From Psychromonas ossibalaenae ATCC BAA-1528 (lineage in GTDB: Bacteria; Pseudomonadota; Gammaproteobacteria; Enterobacterales; Psychromonadaceae), in the NCBI RefSeq assembly GCF_000381745.1, contig NZ_KB907018.1:1-36860 (forward strand): 36,860 bases of DNA. The letters run 5' to 3'. Of this stretch, positions 24,998 to 33,016 are shown piece after piece. Position 1 is the stretch's first letter, and every line of letters begins with the position of its first letter. The translations under genes and the position numbers were made by a program. The notes under the pieces are model-generated. The model saw only the letters and a program-made list of their open reading frames with translations, did no database searches and was not told the DNA's origin.

Positions 24998-25025
24998 AAC
25001 GGTTAGCCTTGTGCTAGCCGTTTTT
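24998..25025 (+). terminator. Terminator after dksA
   Basis: A 10-bp stem AACGGTTAGC / GCTAGCCGTT with one G-U pair, a 5-nt loop and a following T run. It ends only 19 bp before the gluQ start, so it probably attenuates rather than isolates the downstream genes. Confidence 0.85.
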
Positions 25026-25044
25026 GTTTGTGGAGTGTGACTTT

Positions 25045-25932
25045 TTGAGTAACAAAAAACCTTATCGCGGACGTTTTGCCCCTTCTCCTTCCGGCGCCCT
25101 GCATTTCGGTTCACTTATCGCAGCCCTGGGCAGCTACCTGCAGGCAAAATCGCAGCAGGGCTCATGGCAGGTACGTATAGATGATATTGACCCGCCTCGC
25201 GAAGTTCACGGCGCGGCGCAGGATATTCTACAGACACTACAAGCTTACGGCTTAAACTGGGATGGTGATGTTATTTATCAAAGCACCCGCAGCCGGTCCT
25301 ATGAACAGCTCCTGGCTAAACTTTCGGACCTCAATCTGAGTTACGCCTGCGCCTGCACACGAAAAATCATTAAGCTGCAGGGTGGCCTTTATCGCGGCAC
25401 CTGTCGTAATAAACACTTAGCGCAGCACAAGCATGCATTACGCATTAACCTGCACAATCTCGCTCAGCCTGTCACACATTTTCACGACCGCCTGCAGGGT
25501 GATGTGTATTTGAATGCGCTTGAAGCGACGGAAGATTTTATCATTAAGCGCAAAGACGGCTTTTATGCTTATAATCTTGCAGTCGTGATTGATGATATAT
25601 ATCAGGGCATAACCGAGGTGGTACGCGGTTCAGATCTGCTTTCTACCACGGGTAAACAGATCAGCCTGTATAAACTTCTTAATGTACAAGAACCGGATTA
25701 TATTCATCTGCCGGTTGCTGTAACCGCACCGGGTTTAAAACTATCCAAACAAAACCATGCACTAGCAATCGACAAAGAAAATCCCGTACCTACTTTATTA
25801 AAAGCGTTAGATTTTCTCGGGCAGCCGGCTCCGCTAGCGATGCATACGCAGGACTGTTCGAAAATATTAGACTGGGCAGTCAAAAACTGGTCATTAAGCA
25901 GCATACCTAAAAAATCTGAAATTAAGATTTAA
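25045..25932 (+). CDS. gluQ: Glutamyl-Q tRNA(Asp) synthetase
   Basis: GluQ (YadB) is a truncated GluRS paralogue lacking an anticodon-binding domain; it attaches glutamate to queuosine at position 34 of tRNA-Asp. The 295 aa show R-F-A-P-S-P-S-G-A-L-H-F-G-S (HIGH-like), R-I-D-D-I-D-P-P-R-E, a zinc-binding C-A-C-T plus Y-R-G-T-C set, and K-L-S-K-Q-N (KMSKS-like). The start is placed at TTG 25045 (L-S-N-K-K-P), with GGAG nine bases upstream. The more upstream in-frame TTG (25024) lies in the dksA terminator and is unlikely. Confidence 0.93.
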   Translation: MSNKKPYRGRFAPSPSGALHFGSLIAALGSYLQAKSQQGSWQVRIDDIDPPREVHGAAQDILQTLQAYGLNWDGDVIYQSTRSRSYEQLLAKLSDLNLSYACACTRKIIKLQGGLYRGTCRNKHLAQHKHALRINLHNLAQPVTHFHDRLQGDVYLNALEATEDFIIKRKDGFYAYNLAVVIDDIYQGITEVVRGSDLLSTTGKQISLYKLLNVQEPDYIHLPVAVTAPGLKLSKQNHALAIDKENPVPTLLKALDFLGQPAPLAMHTQDCSKILDWAVKNWSLSSIPKKSEIKI

Positions 25933-26167
25933 AAATTATTTTCGAATAATAAAACCACGAAGCGCCCATTAAAACGACTGTAAAACAGTTATATCGGTAA
26001 AAGCAGGTCACAAATTCAAAATTTATTTGTTTTTCCCCTGTCGCGCACATAAAATAAGCGCTTATTTTTTCAAGCCAAATTATTACAGCAAAGATATAGC
26101 TACCAGAGAACAAAGATTCTTTTATTTTATGCATTAGCTGTCAGTATCAATCACCGAGGATAGAGTT

Positions 26168-27595
26168 ATTAAACGATTAAGCAAATTCGTTAAGAAAGTG
26201 TTTGCCAAGAAAAGCAAGCAGGCACCTTCAGCGGCAGCATTGGATAAATACAAAATCCCTCGTGATCAGCATTCCATCTCACGCCAGGATATTGATGAAA
26301 ATGCCCTAAAGGTACTTTATCGTTTACATAATGCCGGATTCCGCGCTTTATTAGTCGGCGGCGGTGTGCGCGATCTGTTGCTCGGTTTAAAACCAAAAGA
26401 CTTTGATATTACCACTGATGCGACACCGGAAGAGGTTAAAGCCCTGTTCCGCAACTGTCGTTTAATCGGCCGCCGCTTTCGCCTGGCACATATTTTATTC
26501 GGCCGCGAAGTGATCGAAGTGGCGACCTTCCGTGGTCATCATGATGAAAAAGACGCGCAGGACAAACAGAAAGTAAAACAGTCACAAGGCGGAATGCTGC
26601 TGCGTGATAATGTTTACGGCGAATTAGATGAAGATGCCGAGCGCCGTGATTTTACCGTTAATGCGCTTTATTACGATATTGCTGATTTTTCAATTTATGA
26701 TTTCTGCGGCGGCATGAATGACTTAGCTGAACGCAAATTAACCTTAATCGGTGATCCTGAAGTGCGTTACCGCGAAGATCCTGTGCGCATGATGCGTGCC
26801 ATTCGTTTTGCCGCTAAGCTAGATCTTACTATCAGCGAACAGTGCGCCGAACCGATCCGCCGCCTGGCACCGCTTCTGCAGGATATTCCGGCCGCTCGTC
26901 ATTTTGATGAAGTGATCAAATTACTGCTTTCCGGGCAGGGGCTAGCAACTTACCGTTTATTAAAAGAATATAAACTGCTGCAGATGTTATTTCCAATTCT
27001 GTTCAAAGAGGGTGAAGACGATAAAGCAAACGCTATTATTGAGCAGGCTTTAATCGACACGGATCAGCGTATTGCTGACGGTAAACGTGTTACACCCGCT
27101 TATATCTACGCAATTATGCTGTGGTATCCGCTTGAACAGCGTGCTCAGGAAATGAGTTTTGAAAGCGGCATGGATTACCATGATGCATTTATGCTGGCAA
27201 TGAATGAAGTACTGAGCATCCAGGTAAAAACCATTGCTATACCAAAACGCTTTACCGCGGCGGTTCGTGATATCTGGATCCTGCAGCAGCGCCTTCCCCG
27301 TTTCGGCGGTAAACGTGCACAGCGTGTCTACCAGCATATTAAATTCCGGGCGGCTTTTGACTTCCTCTCACTGCGTGCCAAAGTAGAACAAAGCACTGAG
27401 CTTGCAGAGTTAACAGCATGGTGGCAGGAATATCAGCTGCATAACAAACTACCGGAACACAATTACAGTCATAAAACCAACAAAGCGTCTGAACATAAAC
27501 CAGGCGAGCATAAAGGCGACGGTAAAAAACCTTATAAAAAACGTAAATACTCAAACGCTAAACGTAAAGCAAAAGCGATCAGCAGTAATGATTAG
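26168..27595 (+). CDS. pcnB: Poly(A) polymerase I PcnB, with a predicted AUU start
   Basis: PcnB adds 3' poly(A) tails that promote RNA decay. The protein of about 475 aa has V-G-G-G-V-R-D-L-L-L-G, then the catalytic D-F-D-I, F-R-N-C-R-L-I-G-R-R-F-R-L-A-H, R-R-D-F-T-V-N-A-L-Y-Y and R-E-D-P-V-R-M-M-R-A-I-R-F-A. A basic His/Lys-rich tail from about residue 425 probably binds RNA. Start choice: a GTG at 26198 is open, but the ten preceding codons (I-K-R-L-S-K-F-V-K-K) resemble the E. coli PcnB N terminus, and the only start with a well-placed GAGGA site is ATT 26168. There is no ATG, GTG or TTG between the in-frame stop at 26135 and ATT. E. coli pcnB uses AUU. Confidence 0.93.
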   Translation: MKRLSKFVKKVFAKKSKQAPSAAALDKYKIPRDQHSISRQDIDENALKVLYRLHNAGFRALLVGGGVRDLLLGLKPKDFDITTDATPEEVKALFRNCRLIGRRFRLAHILFGREVIEVATFRGHHDEKDAQDKQKVKQSQGGMLLRDNVYGELDEDAERRDFTVNALYYDIADFSIYDFCGGMNDLAERKLTLIGDPEVRYREDPVRMMRAIRFAAKLDLTISEQCAEPIRRLAPLLQDIPAARHFDEVIKLLLSGQGLATYRLLKEYKLLQMLFPILFKEGEDDKANAIIEQALIDTDQRIADGKRVTPAYIYAIMLWYPLEQRAQEMSFESGMDYHDAFMLAMNEVLSIQVKTIAIPKRFTAAVRDIWILQQRLPRFGGKRAQRVYQHIKFRAAFDFLSLRAKVEQSTELAELTAWWQEYQLHNKLPEHNYSHKTNKASEHKPGEHKGDGKKPYKKRKYSNAKRKAKAISSND

Positions 27596-28073
27596 TTATA
27601 TCGGCATAGGTAGTAATCAGGCGGCCCCGCTCAGCCAGGCTAAATTAGCTGTAAAAACGCTGCATCAGCTGCCGAAAACAACCCTGCTGAAGTGCTCTTC
27701 ACTATACAGTAGCACTCCGATGGGACCGCAGGACCAGCCGGATTATGTCAATGCGGTTGTCGAGCTAGATACGCAGCTGAGCGCACTTGAACTATTAGAT
27801 GAATTACAGAAAATCGAACTTGCACAAGGTCGAGTACGCAAAGAAAACCGCTGGGGACCGCGAACCTTAGACCTTGATATTATCTTATATGATAATCAGA
27901 ATATTGATAATGAACGTCTTACTATTCCCCATTACGGAATGACACAGCGAGAGTTTGTGCTTTATCCACTACAGGAAATAGCACCGGATCTTGTGTTACC
28001 AGATATGAGACATTTATCGCAATTAACAGAGCAGTGTGATAAAAATGGACTAACCGCTATCGGTCAGTTATAA
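27588..28073 (+). CDS. folK: Dihydropterin pyrophosphokinase FolK
   Basis: FolK transfers pyrophosphate from ATP to 6-hydroxymethyl-7,8-dihydropterin in folate synthesis. The 161-aa protein has I-G-I-G-S-N-Q near the start, S-S-L-Y-S-S-T-P-M-G near residue 37, D-Q-P-D-Y-V-N-A-V, R-K-E-N-R-W-G-P-R-T-L-D-L-D-I-I-L-Y (about 93-110) and I-P-H-Y-G-M. Its start overlaps the end of pcnB by 8 nt. The pcnB-folK-panBC order is the E. coli one. Confidence 0.97.
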   Translation: MISYIGIGSNQAAPLSQAKLAVKTLHQLPKTTLLKCSSLYSSTPMGPQDQPDYVNAVVELDTQLSALELLDELQKIELAQGRVRKENRWGPRTLDLDIILYDNQNIDNERLTIPHYGMTQREFVLYPLQEIAPDLVLPDMRHLSQLTEQCDKNGLTAIGQL

Positions 28074-28131
28074 AATAAAAAAATCACCCGCAAACACCAC
28101 TTTATAAATACTTTCCGATTTAGGAGCTATC

Positions 28132-28926
28132 ATGGCTAAAATTAGCGTTTCTCGTTTGGCTAAAATGAAACAAGACAATGAAAAAATAACCTGTATTACC
28201 GCATATGATGCAAGTTTTGCAGCTATTTTTGACCAGACAGGCATTCAGGTTTTATTGGTCGGTGACTCGCTGGGCATGGTTTTACAAGGACATGACTCGA
28301 CTCTGCCGGTAACCGTTGATGATATAAAATATCATACAAAATCTGTTGCAAGTACTGCTCAACAGTCACTTATCATCGCAGACTTACCCTTTATGAGCTA
28401 CTCAACTGCAGAGCAGACTTTCGAGAACGCTGCTGTTTTAATGCGTGCCGGCGCCAATATGGTGAAGCTAGAAGGCGGAAAATGGTTAGCAGATTCAGTT
28501 AAAGGCCTGGTTGAACGCGGTATTCCTGTATGCGGACATCTGGGATTAACACCTCAGTCTGTTAATGTTTTCGGCGGTTATAAAATACAGGGACGCGAAG
28601 ATGAGCAGGCAGAAAAACTGATCAGTGACGCTTTATTACTAGAAAAATCAGGCATACAGCTGCTGGTTTTAGAGTGTGTGCCGGTATCTCTTGCAGAGCG
28701 TGTGACTAAAGCTTTAAAAATACCGGTAATCGGTATTGGTGCAGGCTGCGGGACTGACGGACAAATTCTAGTAATGCATGATGCATTTGGAATTTCAGCC
28801 GGATTCTGCCCTAAGTTCTCTAAAAACTTTTTAGTGGAAACGGGTGATATTCGCCGTGCGGTTGCACTTTATAAAGAACAAGTGGAAAACGGATCGTTCC
28901 CTTCTTCTGAACACAGTTTTTACTAA
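28132..28926 (+). CDS. panB: 3-methyl-2-oxobutanoate hydroxymethyltransferase PanB
   Basis: PanB adds a hydroxymethyl group from 5,10-methylene-THF to ketoisovalerate, the first step of pantothenate synthesis. The 264-aa protein shows I-T-A-Y-D-A-S-F-A, the [12 protein letters not shown] metal site (about 43-54), [22 protein letters not shown] and I-G-I-G-A-G. A ribosome-binding site AGGAG precedes the start. Together with panC it forms the first part of the vitamin B5 pathway. Confidence 0.97.
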   Translation: MAKISVSRLAKMKQDNEKITCITAYDASFAAIFDQTGIQVLLVGDSLGMVLQGHDSTLPVTVDDIKYHTKSVASTAQQSLIIADLPFMSYSTAEQTFENAAVLMRAGANMVKLEGGKWLADSVKGLVERGIPVCGHLGLTPQSVNVFGGYKIQGREDEQAEKLISDALLLEKSGIQLLVLECVPVSLAERVTKALKIPVIGIGAGCGTDGQILVMHDAFGISAGFCPKFSKNFLVETGDIRRAVALYKEQVENGSFPSSEHSFY

Positions 28927-28950
28927 ATAAATTTTAGAGAATATCAGCAT

Positions 28951-29805
28951 ATGCTTATTATTAATGATCCTAACGAGCTGCGTGAAAAAATAAAACAGCT
29001 TAAATCACAAGAGCAGGAAGTTGCTTTTGTGCCGACCATGGGGAATTTACATGACGGACATTTAACTTTAGTGCGTCAGGGTAAGAAAAAAGCACCTGTT
29101 TTAGTGGTGAGTATTTTTGTTAACCCGATGCAGTTTAATAATGCTGCTGATTTAGATAATTACCCGAAAACACTTGAAGCTGACTGTAAATTACTGCAGC
29201 AGGAAGGTGTGGATATTGTTTTCACTCCCAGTGCAGATGTGATTTACCCGAACGGCTTAGCTGCACAGACTTATGTTGAAGTACCCGGCTTATCTGACTG
29301 CTTAGAAGGTGAACTTCGCCCGGGACATTTTCGCGGCATGAGCACCATAGTAAATAAGTTATTTAATCTTGTTCAACCGGATTACGCCTGCTTCGGCGAG
29401 AAAGACTTTCAGCAGCTGGCAATCGTCAAACAGATGGTGCTTGACCTGGCAATGCCGATAGAAGTCATTCCAGTTGCCACAGTGCGTGAAATAAGCGGTT
29501 TAGCGATGAGTTCACGTAATAACAAGCTCAGCGCTTGCGAAAAAGAGCAGGCACCATTATTAGCAAAAGTGATGAATAAGCTGGCGCTTGATGTACAAAA
29601 CCAGAAGGCAGAACATGGCCTGCTGATTCATGATGCATCAAGAGAACTTGATAATAACGGTTTTAATACTGACGCGATTCATATTGTTGACAGCACCACG
29701 TTACAGGCAGTCAGCAGTAAAACCCAGCAGGCGGTTATTTTAATGGCTGCATTTTTAGGTTCAACCCGCTTAATTGATAATAAAGTGGTCAATCTCGTTA
29801 AGTAG
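28951..29805 (+). CDS. panC: Pantothenate synthetase PanC
   Basis: PanC condenses pantoate with beta-alanine using ATP. The 284 aa contain V-P-T-M-G-N-L-H-D-G-H-L-T-L (nucleotide-binding HxGH-like, about 27-40), V-V-S-I-F-V-N-P-M-Q-F, R-P-G-H-F-R-G-M-S-T-I-V-N-K-L-F, F-G-E-K-D-F-Q-Q-L and G-L-A-M-S-S-R-N (KMSKS-like). It lies 24 bp after panB in the same transcription unit. Confidence 0.97.
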   Translation: MLIINDPNELREKIKQLKSQEQEVAFVPTMGNLHDGHLTLVRQGKKKAPVLVVSIFVNPMQFNNAADLDNYPKTLEADCKLLQQEGVDIVFTPSADVIYPNGLAAQTYVEVPGLSDCLEGELRPGHFRGMSTIVNKLFNLVQPDYACFGEKDFQQLAIVKQMVLDLAMPIEVIPVATVREISGLAMSSRNNKLSACEKEQAPLLAKVMNKLALDVQNQKAEHGLLIHDASRELDNNGFNTDAIHIVDSTTLQAVSSKTQQAVILMAAFLGSTRLIDNKVVNLVK

Positions 29806-29992
29806 AAAAGTTATACACGAGGCGTTTGCGTATAAGCTGACGTCTTTTAGATGCTGAAATCAGCAGGTAGATAAGTGATTTTAGTCGAACTACCGGACCG
29901 GGCATAAATTTGCACCAGTCAGCGTTTTACTTTATAGTCGCCGTCTTGCTGAAAAATTCAGCGAATTATTACTAGAAAAGAAAGGTTTTTGT

Positions 29993-30373
29993 ATGCAAAA
30001 GACAATGCTTACCGGCAAACTTCATCAAGCTCGAGTAACTCACGCTGAGTTAAACTATGAAGGTTCGTGTGCTATCGACCAAGACTTCCTTGATCAATCC
30101 GGCATTCTAGAATACGAGAAAATTGAAATTTATAACATTGAAACCGGCGGTCGTTTTTCAACTTACGCTATCTCTGGTGAACGCGGCTCAAAAATAATCT
30201 CTGTCAACGGCGCAGCTGCGCGTATGGCCGCGGTTGGTGACCGTGTGATTATCTGTGCTTACGCAAGTTTAAATGCAGCAGAAATTGCTAATCATAAACC
30301 AAGTCTGGTTTATTTAGATGCGCACAACAATATTGTCCGCACCAGCAAAGATGTACCGGTTCAAGTCGCATAA
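29993..30373 (+). CDS. panD: Aspartate 1-decarboxylase PanD
   Basis: PanD makes beta-alanine for PanC. The 126-aa proenzyme contains the self-cleavage site Gly24-Ser25 (Y-E-G-S-C), which generates the pyruvoyl cofactor; Lys9, Tyr58 and the N-G-A-A-A-R segment near residue 72 match the active site. It is separated from panC by 187 bp without an ORF and has an AAAGAAAGG site, so it could have its own promoter. It completes the pantothenate set. Confidence 0.97.
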   Translation: MQKTMLTGKLHQARVTHAELNYEGSCAIDQDFLDQSGILEYEKIEIYNIETGGRFSTYAISGERGSKIISVNGAAARMAAVGDRVIICAYASLNAAEIANHKPSLVYLDAHNNIVRTSKDVPVQVA

Positions 30374-30407
30374 ACCGATTTAGCTGGTTACAATGTGGTG
30401 CACTGAT

Positions 30408-30442
30408 AAATCCGATAACAGTCAGCTGTTATCGGATTTTTT
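30408..30442 (+). terminator. Terminator after panD
   Basis: A perfect 14-bp stem AAATCCGATAACAG / CTGTTATCGGATTT, a short loop and a T run. Confidence 0.95.
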
Positions 30443-30594
30443 ATTTCCTTACCTTCCACCCACTACTCATTATTATACCTTTTAGAATAATACCGCCAAT
30501 ACATAAACCATATTCATACAACAACTAAAGTTCACCGCATTTTTATATTTACCTGTTCCTTTAAACTTATTTCATTCCTTGAACAGGAGGTTTA

Positions 30595-30696
30595 ATGAAG
30601 ACTATTACTCCAGCTCATATAAATTTAAAGGTAAATAACATGAAAAAATGTCATATCGCAGCATCGGTTTATCGGTTTTACTTACTCTGTCTTTAA
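30595..30696 (+). CDS. Short ORF overlapping the start of the barrel gene (leader or pre-frameshift reading frame)
   Basis: ATG 30595 follows a perfect AGGAGG at 30585-30590 (4-nt spacing). The frame has 33 codons and ends at TAA 30694-30696, inside the barrel gene but in another frame. An inner ATG at 30640, with AAAGG upstream, is in the same frame. After M-K-K the sequence AAAAAA (30643-30648) lies directly before the barrel ATG (30648). A -1 slip on AAA-AAA would join M-K-K to M-S-Y-R-S-I-G-L, giving a typical signal-peptide start. It may be a leader peptide, a frameshift site, or a one-base deletion. Confidence 0.4.
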   Translation: MKTITPAHINLKVNNMKKCHIAASVYRFYLLCL

Positions 30697-31178
30697 ACGC
30701 AGCGGTACAAGCAGACGCTTTACGTGATACAACCATAATCCATATCGGCGCTTCCGGACTACACAATGATCTGGAACACACAGAGAGTCTAGGCATAACG
30801 GGCGGCGTAACAAGGGTACTGGAAAACGGCATTACATTAGGCATAAGTGCAATGTATTCATATGGTTACAAACAAGTCCGTCACTATGGTGATACACAAA
30901 TAGACTATTACAAAAAGACTGTATCTGATACAGGCTTTATGTTTGAAGCCGGTTATATGTTCACCACCAATACACAGCTATATAGTGCAGTAGGCAGCCA
31001 CAACAGTACAATAGAGCGCTATGATCATATTGAAACCGGCACTGTTATAGCAGTAGCGGCCGGTGTCCGCCACTTCTTCGATACGGGGGTCTATATCGGA
31101 GCAAATGTTAAAGGAGTCAATTCTAGCGATACACCTAAACACGTGATTAGTGCGATTGAAATAGGCTACTCTTTCTAA
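30648..31178 (+). CDS. Small outer-membrane beta-barrel protein
   Basis: A 176-aa protein of unknown specific function. Residues 1-22 resemble a signal peptide (M-S-Y-R-S-I-G-L, hydrophobic core, A-V-Q-A). The rest has alternating amphipathic strands (L-G-I-S-A-M-Y-S-Y-G-Y, F-M-F-E-A-G-Y-M-F, G-V-Y-I-G-A-N-V) and the end I-E-I-G-Y-S-F, with a terminal Phe recognised by the Bam machinery. The size fits an eight-stranded barrel. ATG 30648 has no Shine-Dalgarno of its own and the frame is closed upstream by TAA 30636-30638; see the overlapping ORF. It is followed by a good terminator. Confidence 0.65.
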   Translation: MSYRSIGLSVLLTLSLNAAVQADALRDTTIIHIGASGLHNDLEHTESLGITGGVTRVLENGITLGISAMYSYGYKQVRHYGDTQIDYYKKTVSDTGFMFEAGYMFTTNTQLYSAVGSHNSTIERYDHIETGTVIAVAAGVRHFFDTGVYIGANVKGVNSSDTPKHVISAIEIGYSF

Positions 31179-31203
31179 TTGAGGATTCAATCAGAAGAAC
31201 AGC

Positions 31204-31233
31204 AAAACCGTGCTCAAAAAGGAGCGCGGTTTT
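31204..31233. terminator. Bidirectional terminator between the barrel gene and msrQ
   Basis: The arms AAAACCGTGCTC and GAGCGCGGTTTT form a 12-bp stem with one wobble position (G-U on one strand) and flanking A/T runs. The two converging genes end on either side. Confidence 0.85.
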
Positions 31234-31236
31234 ATA

Positions 31237-31854
31237 TTAACGACCAGGCCTTTTAAAACTCAGCAGCAGAGATTTAAAATAGCTTCTTCGGGCGACAAGT
31301 AATAACAGACAGATAATAAAGTAGATTATCGGCTCTGTTAACCCTGATTTCACCGACCAGTAATAATGAACTACCGCCAGAAAAACAGCCAGGTATACAA
31401 AATGGTGCAGGGTAAACCAGGCTTTCTTCATTTTCTTTTTCAGCGCAGTGATAGAAGTGATGCTCAGCAACAGCAGAATAATCCAGGTAACAGCACCAAG
31501 AGACAGGTAAGGACGTTTAATCACTTCATCTATAAACAATGCAAACTCCCAGTTTAACTCTAACCACAGGAAAATCGTCAGATGTAAACAAGTCCAGAAG
31601 AAACAATACAATCCCAGAAGACGCCGGGTTCTGATCAATAGGGACTGTTTAAAGTACTTAGCTAGCGGTGTTATCGTCAAAGTTAAGAACAGATAATTAA
31701 GGCCTGTTTTACCTAAAAAATGAATCATCTCTTTGACCGGATCTGCCCCCAGTAAATCCTGATCAATTAAATACCATAAATATAAAAGCGTGCCTAATGA
31801 AGCGAGGTGAATAACAGATTTTATAAGCAGTAAACCATTTGTTGAAATCTTCAT
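31237..31854 (-). CDS. msrQ: Heme-binding subunit MsrQ (YedZ)
   Basis: MsrQ is the b-type heme membrane protein that passes electrons from the quinone pool or a flavin reductase to MsrP. The 205 aa have about six membrane helices and the conserved pattern F-L-G-K-T-G near residue 47, R-R-L-L-G-L-Y-C-F-F-W-T-C-L-H (His ligand) and W-F-T-L-H-H-F-V-Y-L-A-V (His ligands). It lies 7 bp after msrP, in the usual two-gene operon. Confidence 0.93.
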   Translation of the reverse strand: MKISTNGLLLIKSVIHLASLGTLLYLWYLIDQDLLGADPVKEMIHFLGKTGLNYLFLTLTITPLAKYFKQSLLIRTRRLLGLYCFFWTCLHLTIFLWLELNWEFALFIDEVIKRPYLSLGAVTWIILLLLSITSITALKKKMKKAWFTLHHFVYLAVFLAVVHYYWSVKSGLTEPIIYFIICLLLLVARRSYFKSLLLSFKRPGR

Positions 31855-31861
31855 TTTAATC

Positions 31862-32890
31862 CTAAAAATAACGTCTTAAATCGATGCCTTTATAAAGCTC
31901 TGCAACTTCTTCCTGATAGCCGTTAAAAGGCAGTGTTGCTTTGCGGCTTTGTGAAAATAAGTTACCTTCTCCAATAAAACGTTCACTCGCCTGGCTCCAG
32001 CGGGGATGATCCACATCCGGATTTACATTAGCCAAAAAACCATATTCATTAGATGCTATTTGCTGCCAGGTATTTAATGGTGCTTTATCGGTAAGGGTAA
32101 TACGTACTATAGATTTAATTCCCTTAAAACCATATTTCCACGGCACCACTAACCGTATCGGCGCACCATTTTGCGGTGCTAATGTTTTACCGTACAAACC
32201 AACTGAGAGCATCACCAGGGGATTCATCGCTTCATCCAGCCTTAAACCTTCTACGTAAGGGTAGTCAATACCGCCGCCGATACGACGAGATGCCTGCCCC
32301 GGCATCTGCTTAGGATCATAAAGAGTTTCAAAGCGTACGTATTTAGCCGAGCTCTTTGGGGAAACAGATTTAATTAATGATGCTAATGTAAAACCTAACC
32401 AGGGAATATTCATCGACCATGCTTCTACACAACGCATACGATATAAACGCTCCTCGATATCAAATCGTTTCAACAGGTCTTCATAATGCAGAGTAATCGG
32501 TTTATCAACTAAACCGTCAATGGTTAGCGACCAGGGATCGACTTTAAACTGTTGTGAAGATGCAAAGGGATCCGCCTTGCCGGTACCGAATTCATAAAAG
32601 TTGTTGTACTGCAGGATCTTTTTTTCAGGCGTTAGCGGCGTTAAGGACTGGTAACTGCTGTTTTTTGAGTACGTAAGTAAAGAGCGTTTAAATTGTGAAG
32701 CAGCACGGTCAGAATCATCCTTTTTATCAGAAAGCAGATCAAATAAGCCCGCCTTTGCCTGATTAGCAAAAGGAAGCCCTAAAGCAGCCAAACCTAATCC
32801 TTTTATAACTGTACGTCGATTGTTATAAAAACTTTCACTGGTTAAAGCTGACTCTTTAATATCTGATTTTTTTCTGAATTTTATAAGCAT
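31862..32890 (-). CDS. msrP: Protein-methionine-sulfoxide reductase catalytic subunit MsrP (YedY)
   Basis: MsrP is a periplasmic molybdopterin enzyme that repairs oxidised methionines in envelope proteins. The 342-aa protein starts at ATG 32890, which has AGGGAT upstream; five extra in-frame codons before it are not needed. A Tat signal is visible (N-R-R-T-V-I-K-G-L-G-L-A-A-L-G). The molybdenum-ligating Cys is in Y-R-M-R-C-V-E-A-W-S. The sulfite-oxidase fold motif W-K-Y-G-F-K-G-I-K and the C-terminal Y-N-G-Y-like segment follow. Confidence 0.95.
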   Translation of the reverse strand: MLIKFRKKSDIKESALTSESFYNNRRTVIKGLGLAALGLPFANQAKAGLFDLLSDKKDDSDRAASQFKRSLLTYSKNSSYQSLTPLTPEKKILQYNNFYEFGTGKADPFASSQQFKVDPWSLTIDGLVDKPITLHYEDLLKRFDIEERLYRMRCVEAWSMNIPWLGFTLASLIKSVSPKSSAKYVRFETLYDPKQMPGQASRRIGGGIDYPYVEGLRLDEAMNPLVMLSVGLYGKTLAPQNGAPIRLVVPWKYGFKGIKSIVRITLTDKAPLNTWQQIASNEYGFLANVNPDVDHPRWSQASERFIGEGNLFSQSRKATLPFNGYQEEVAELYKGIDLRRYF

Positions 32891-32963
32891 AACTATCCCT
32901 AACAAAGTTAACTGTAGGAATAGAGACCTGCTAAAACAGAAAAAAATTTCGCCGAAAGCAATA

Positions 32964-32991
32964 AAAAGGGATGCATAACAGCATCCCTTTT
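32964..32991 (-). terminator. Terminator of the hpt-yadG-yadH-trmB-like operon
   Basis: An 11-bp perfect stem AAAAGGGATGC / GCATCCCTTTT with a 6-nt loop. On the minus strand the 3' arm runs into TTTTTATTGC. It is 26 bp beyond the trmB-like stop. Confidence 0.9.
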
Positions 32992-33016
32992 ATAAGCAGA
33001 CATTTAAAAGAACAAG

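Noticed and set aside
25933..26134. 70-codon minus-strand ORF between gluQ and pcnB
   Set aside because: Composition is AT-rich, without a ribosome-binding site or recognisable motif; the gap is more likely leader sequence for pcnB.
29806..29992. Riboswitch or leader RNA upstream of panD
   Set aside because: Only short, weak inverted repeats are visible and no known motif was recognised.
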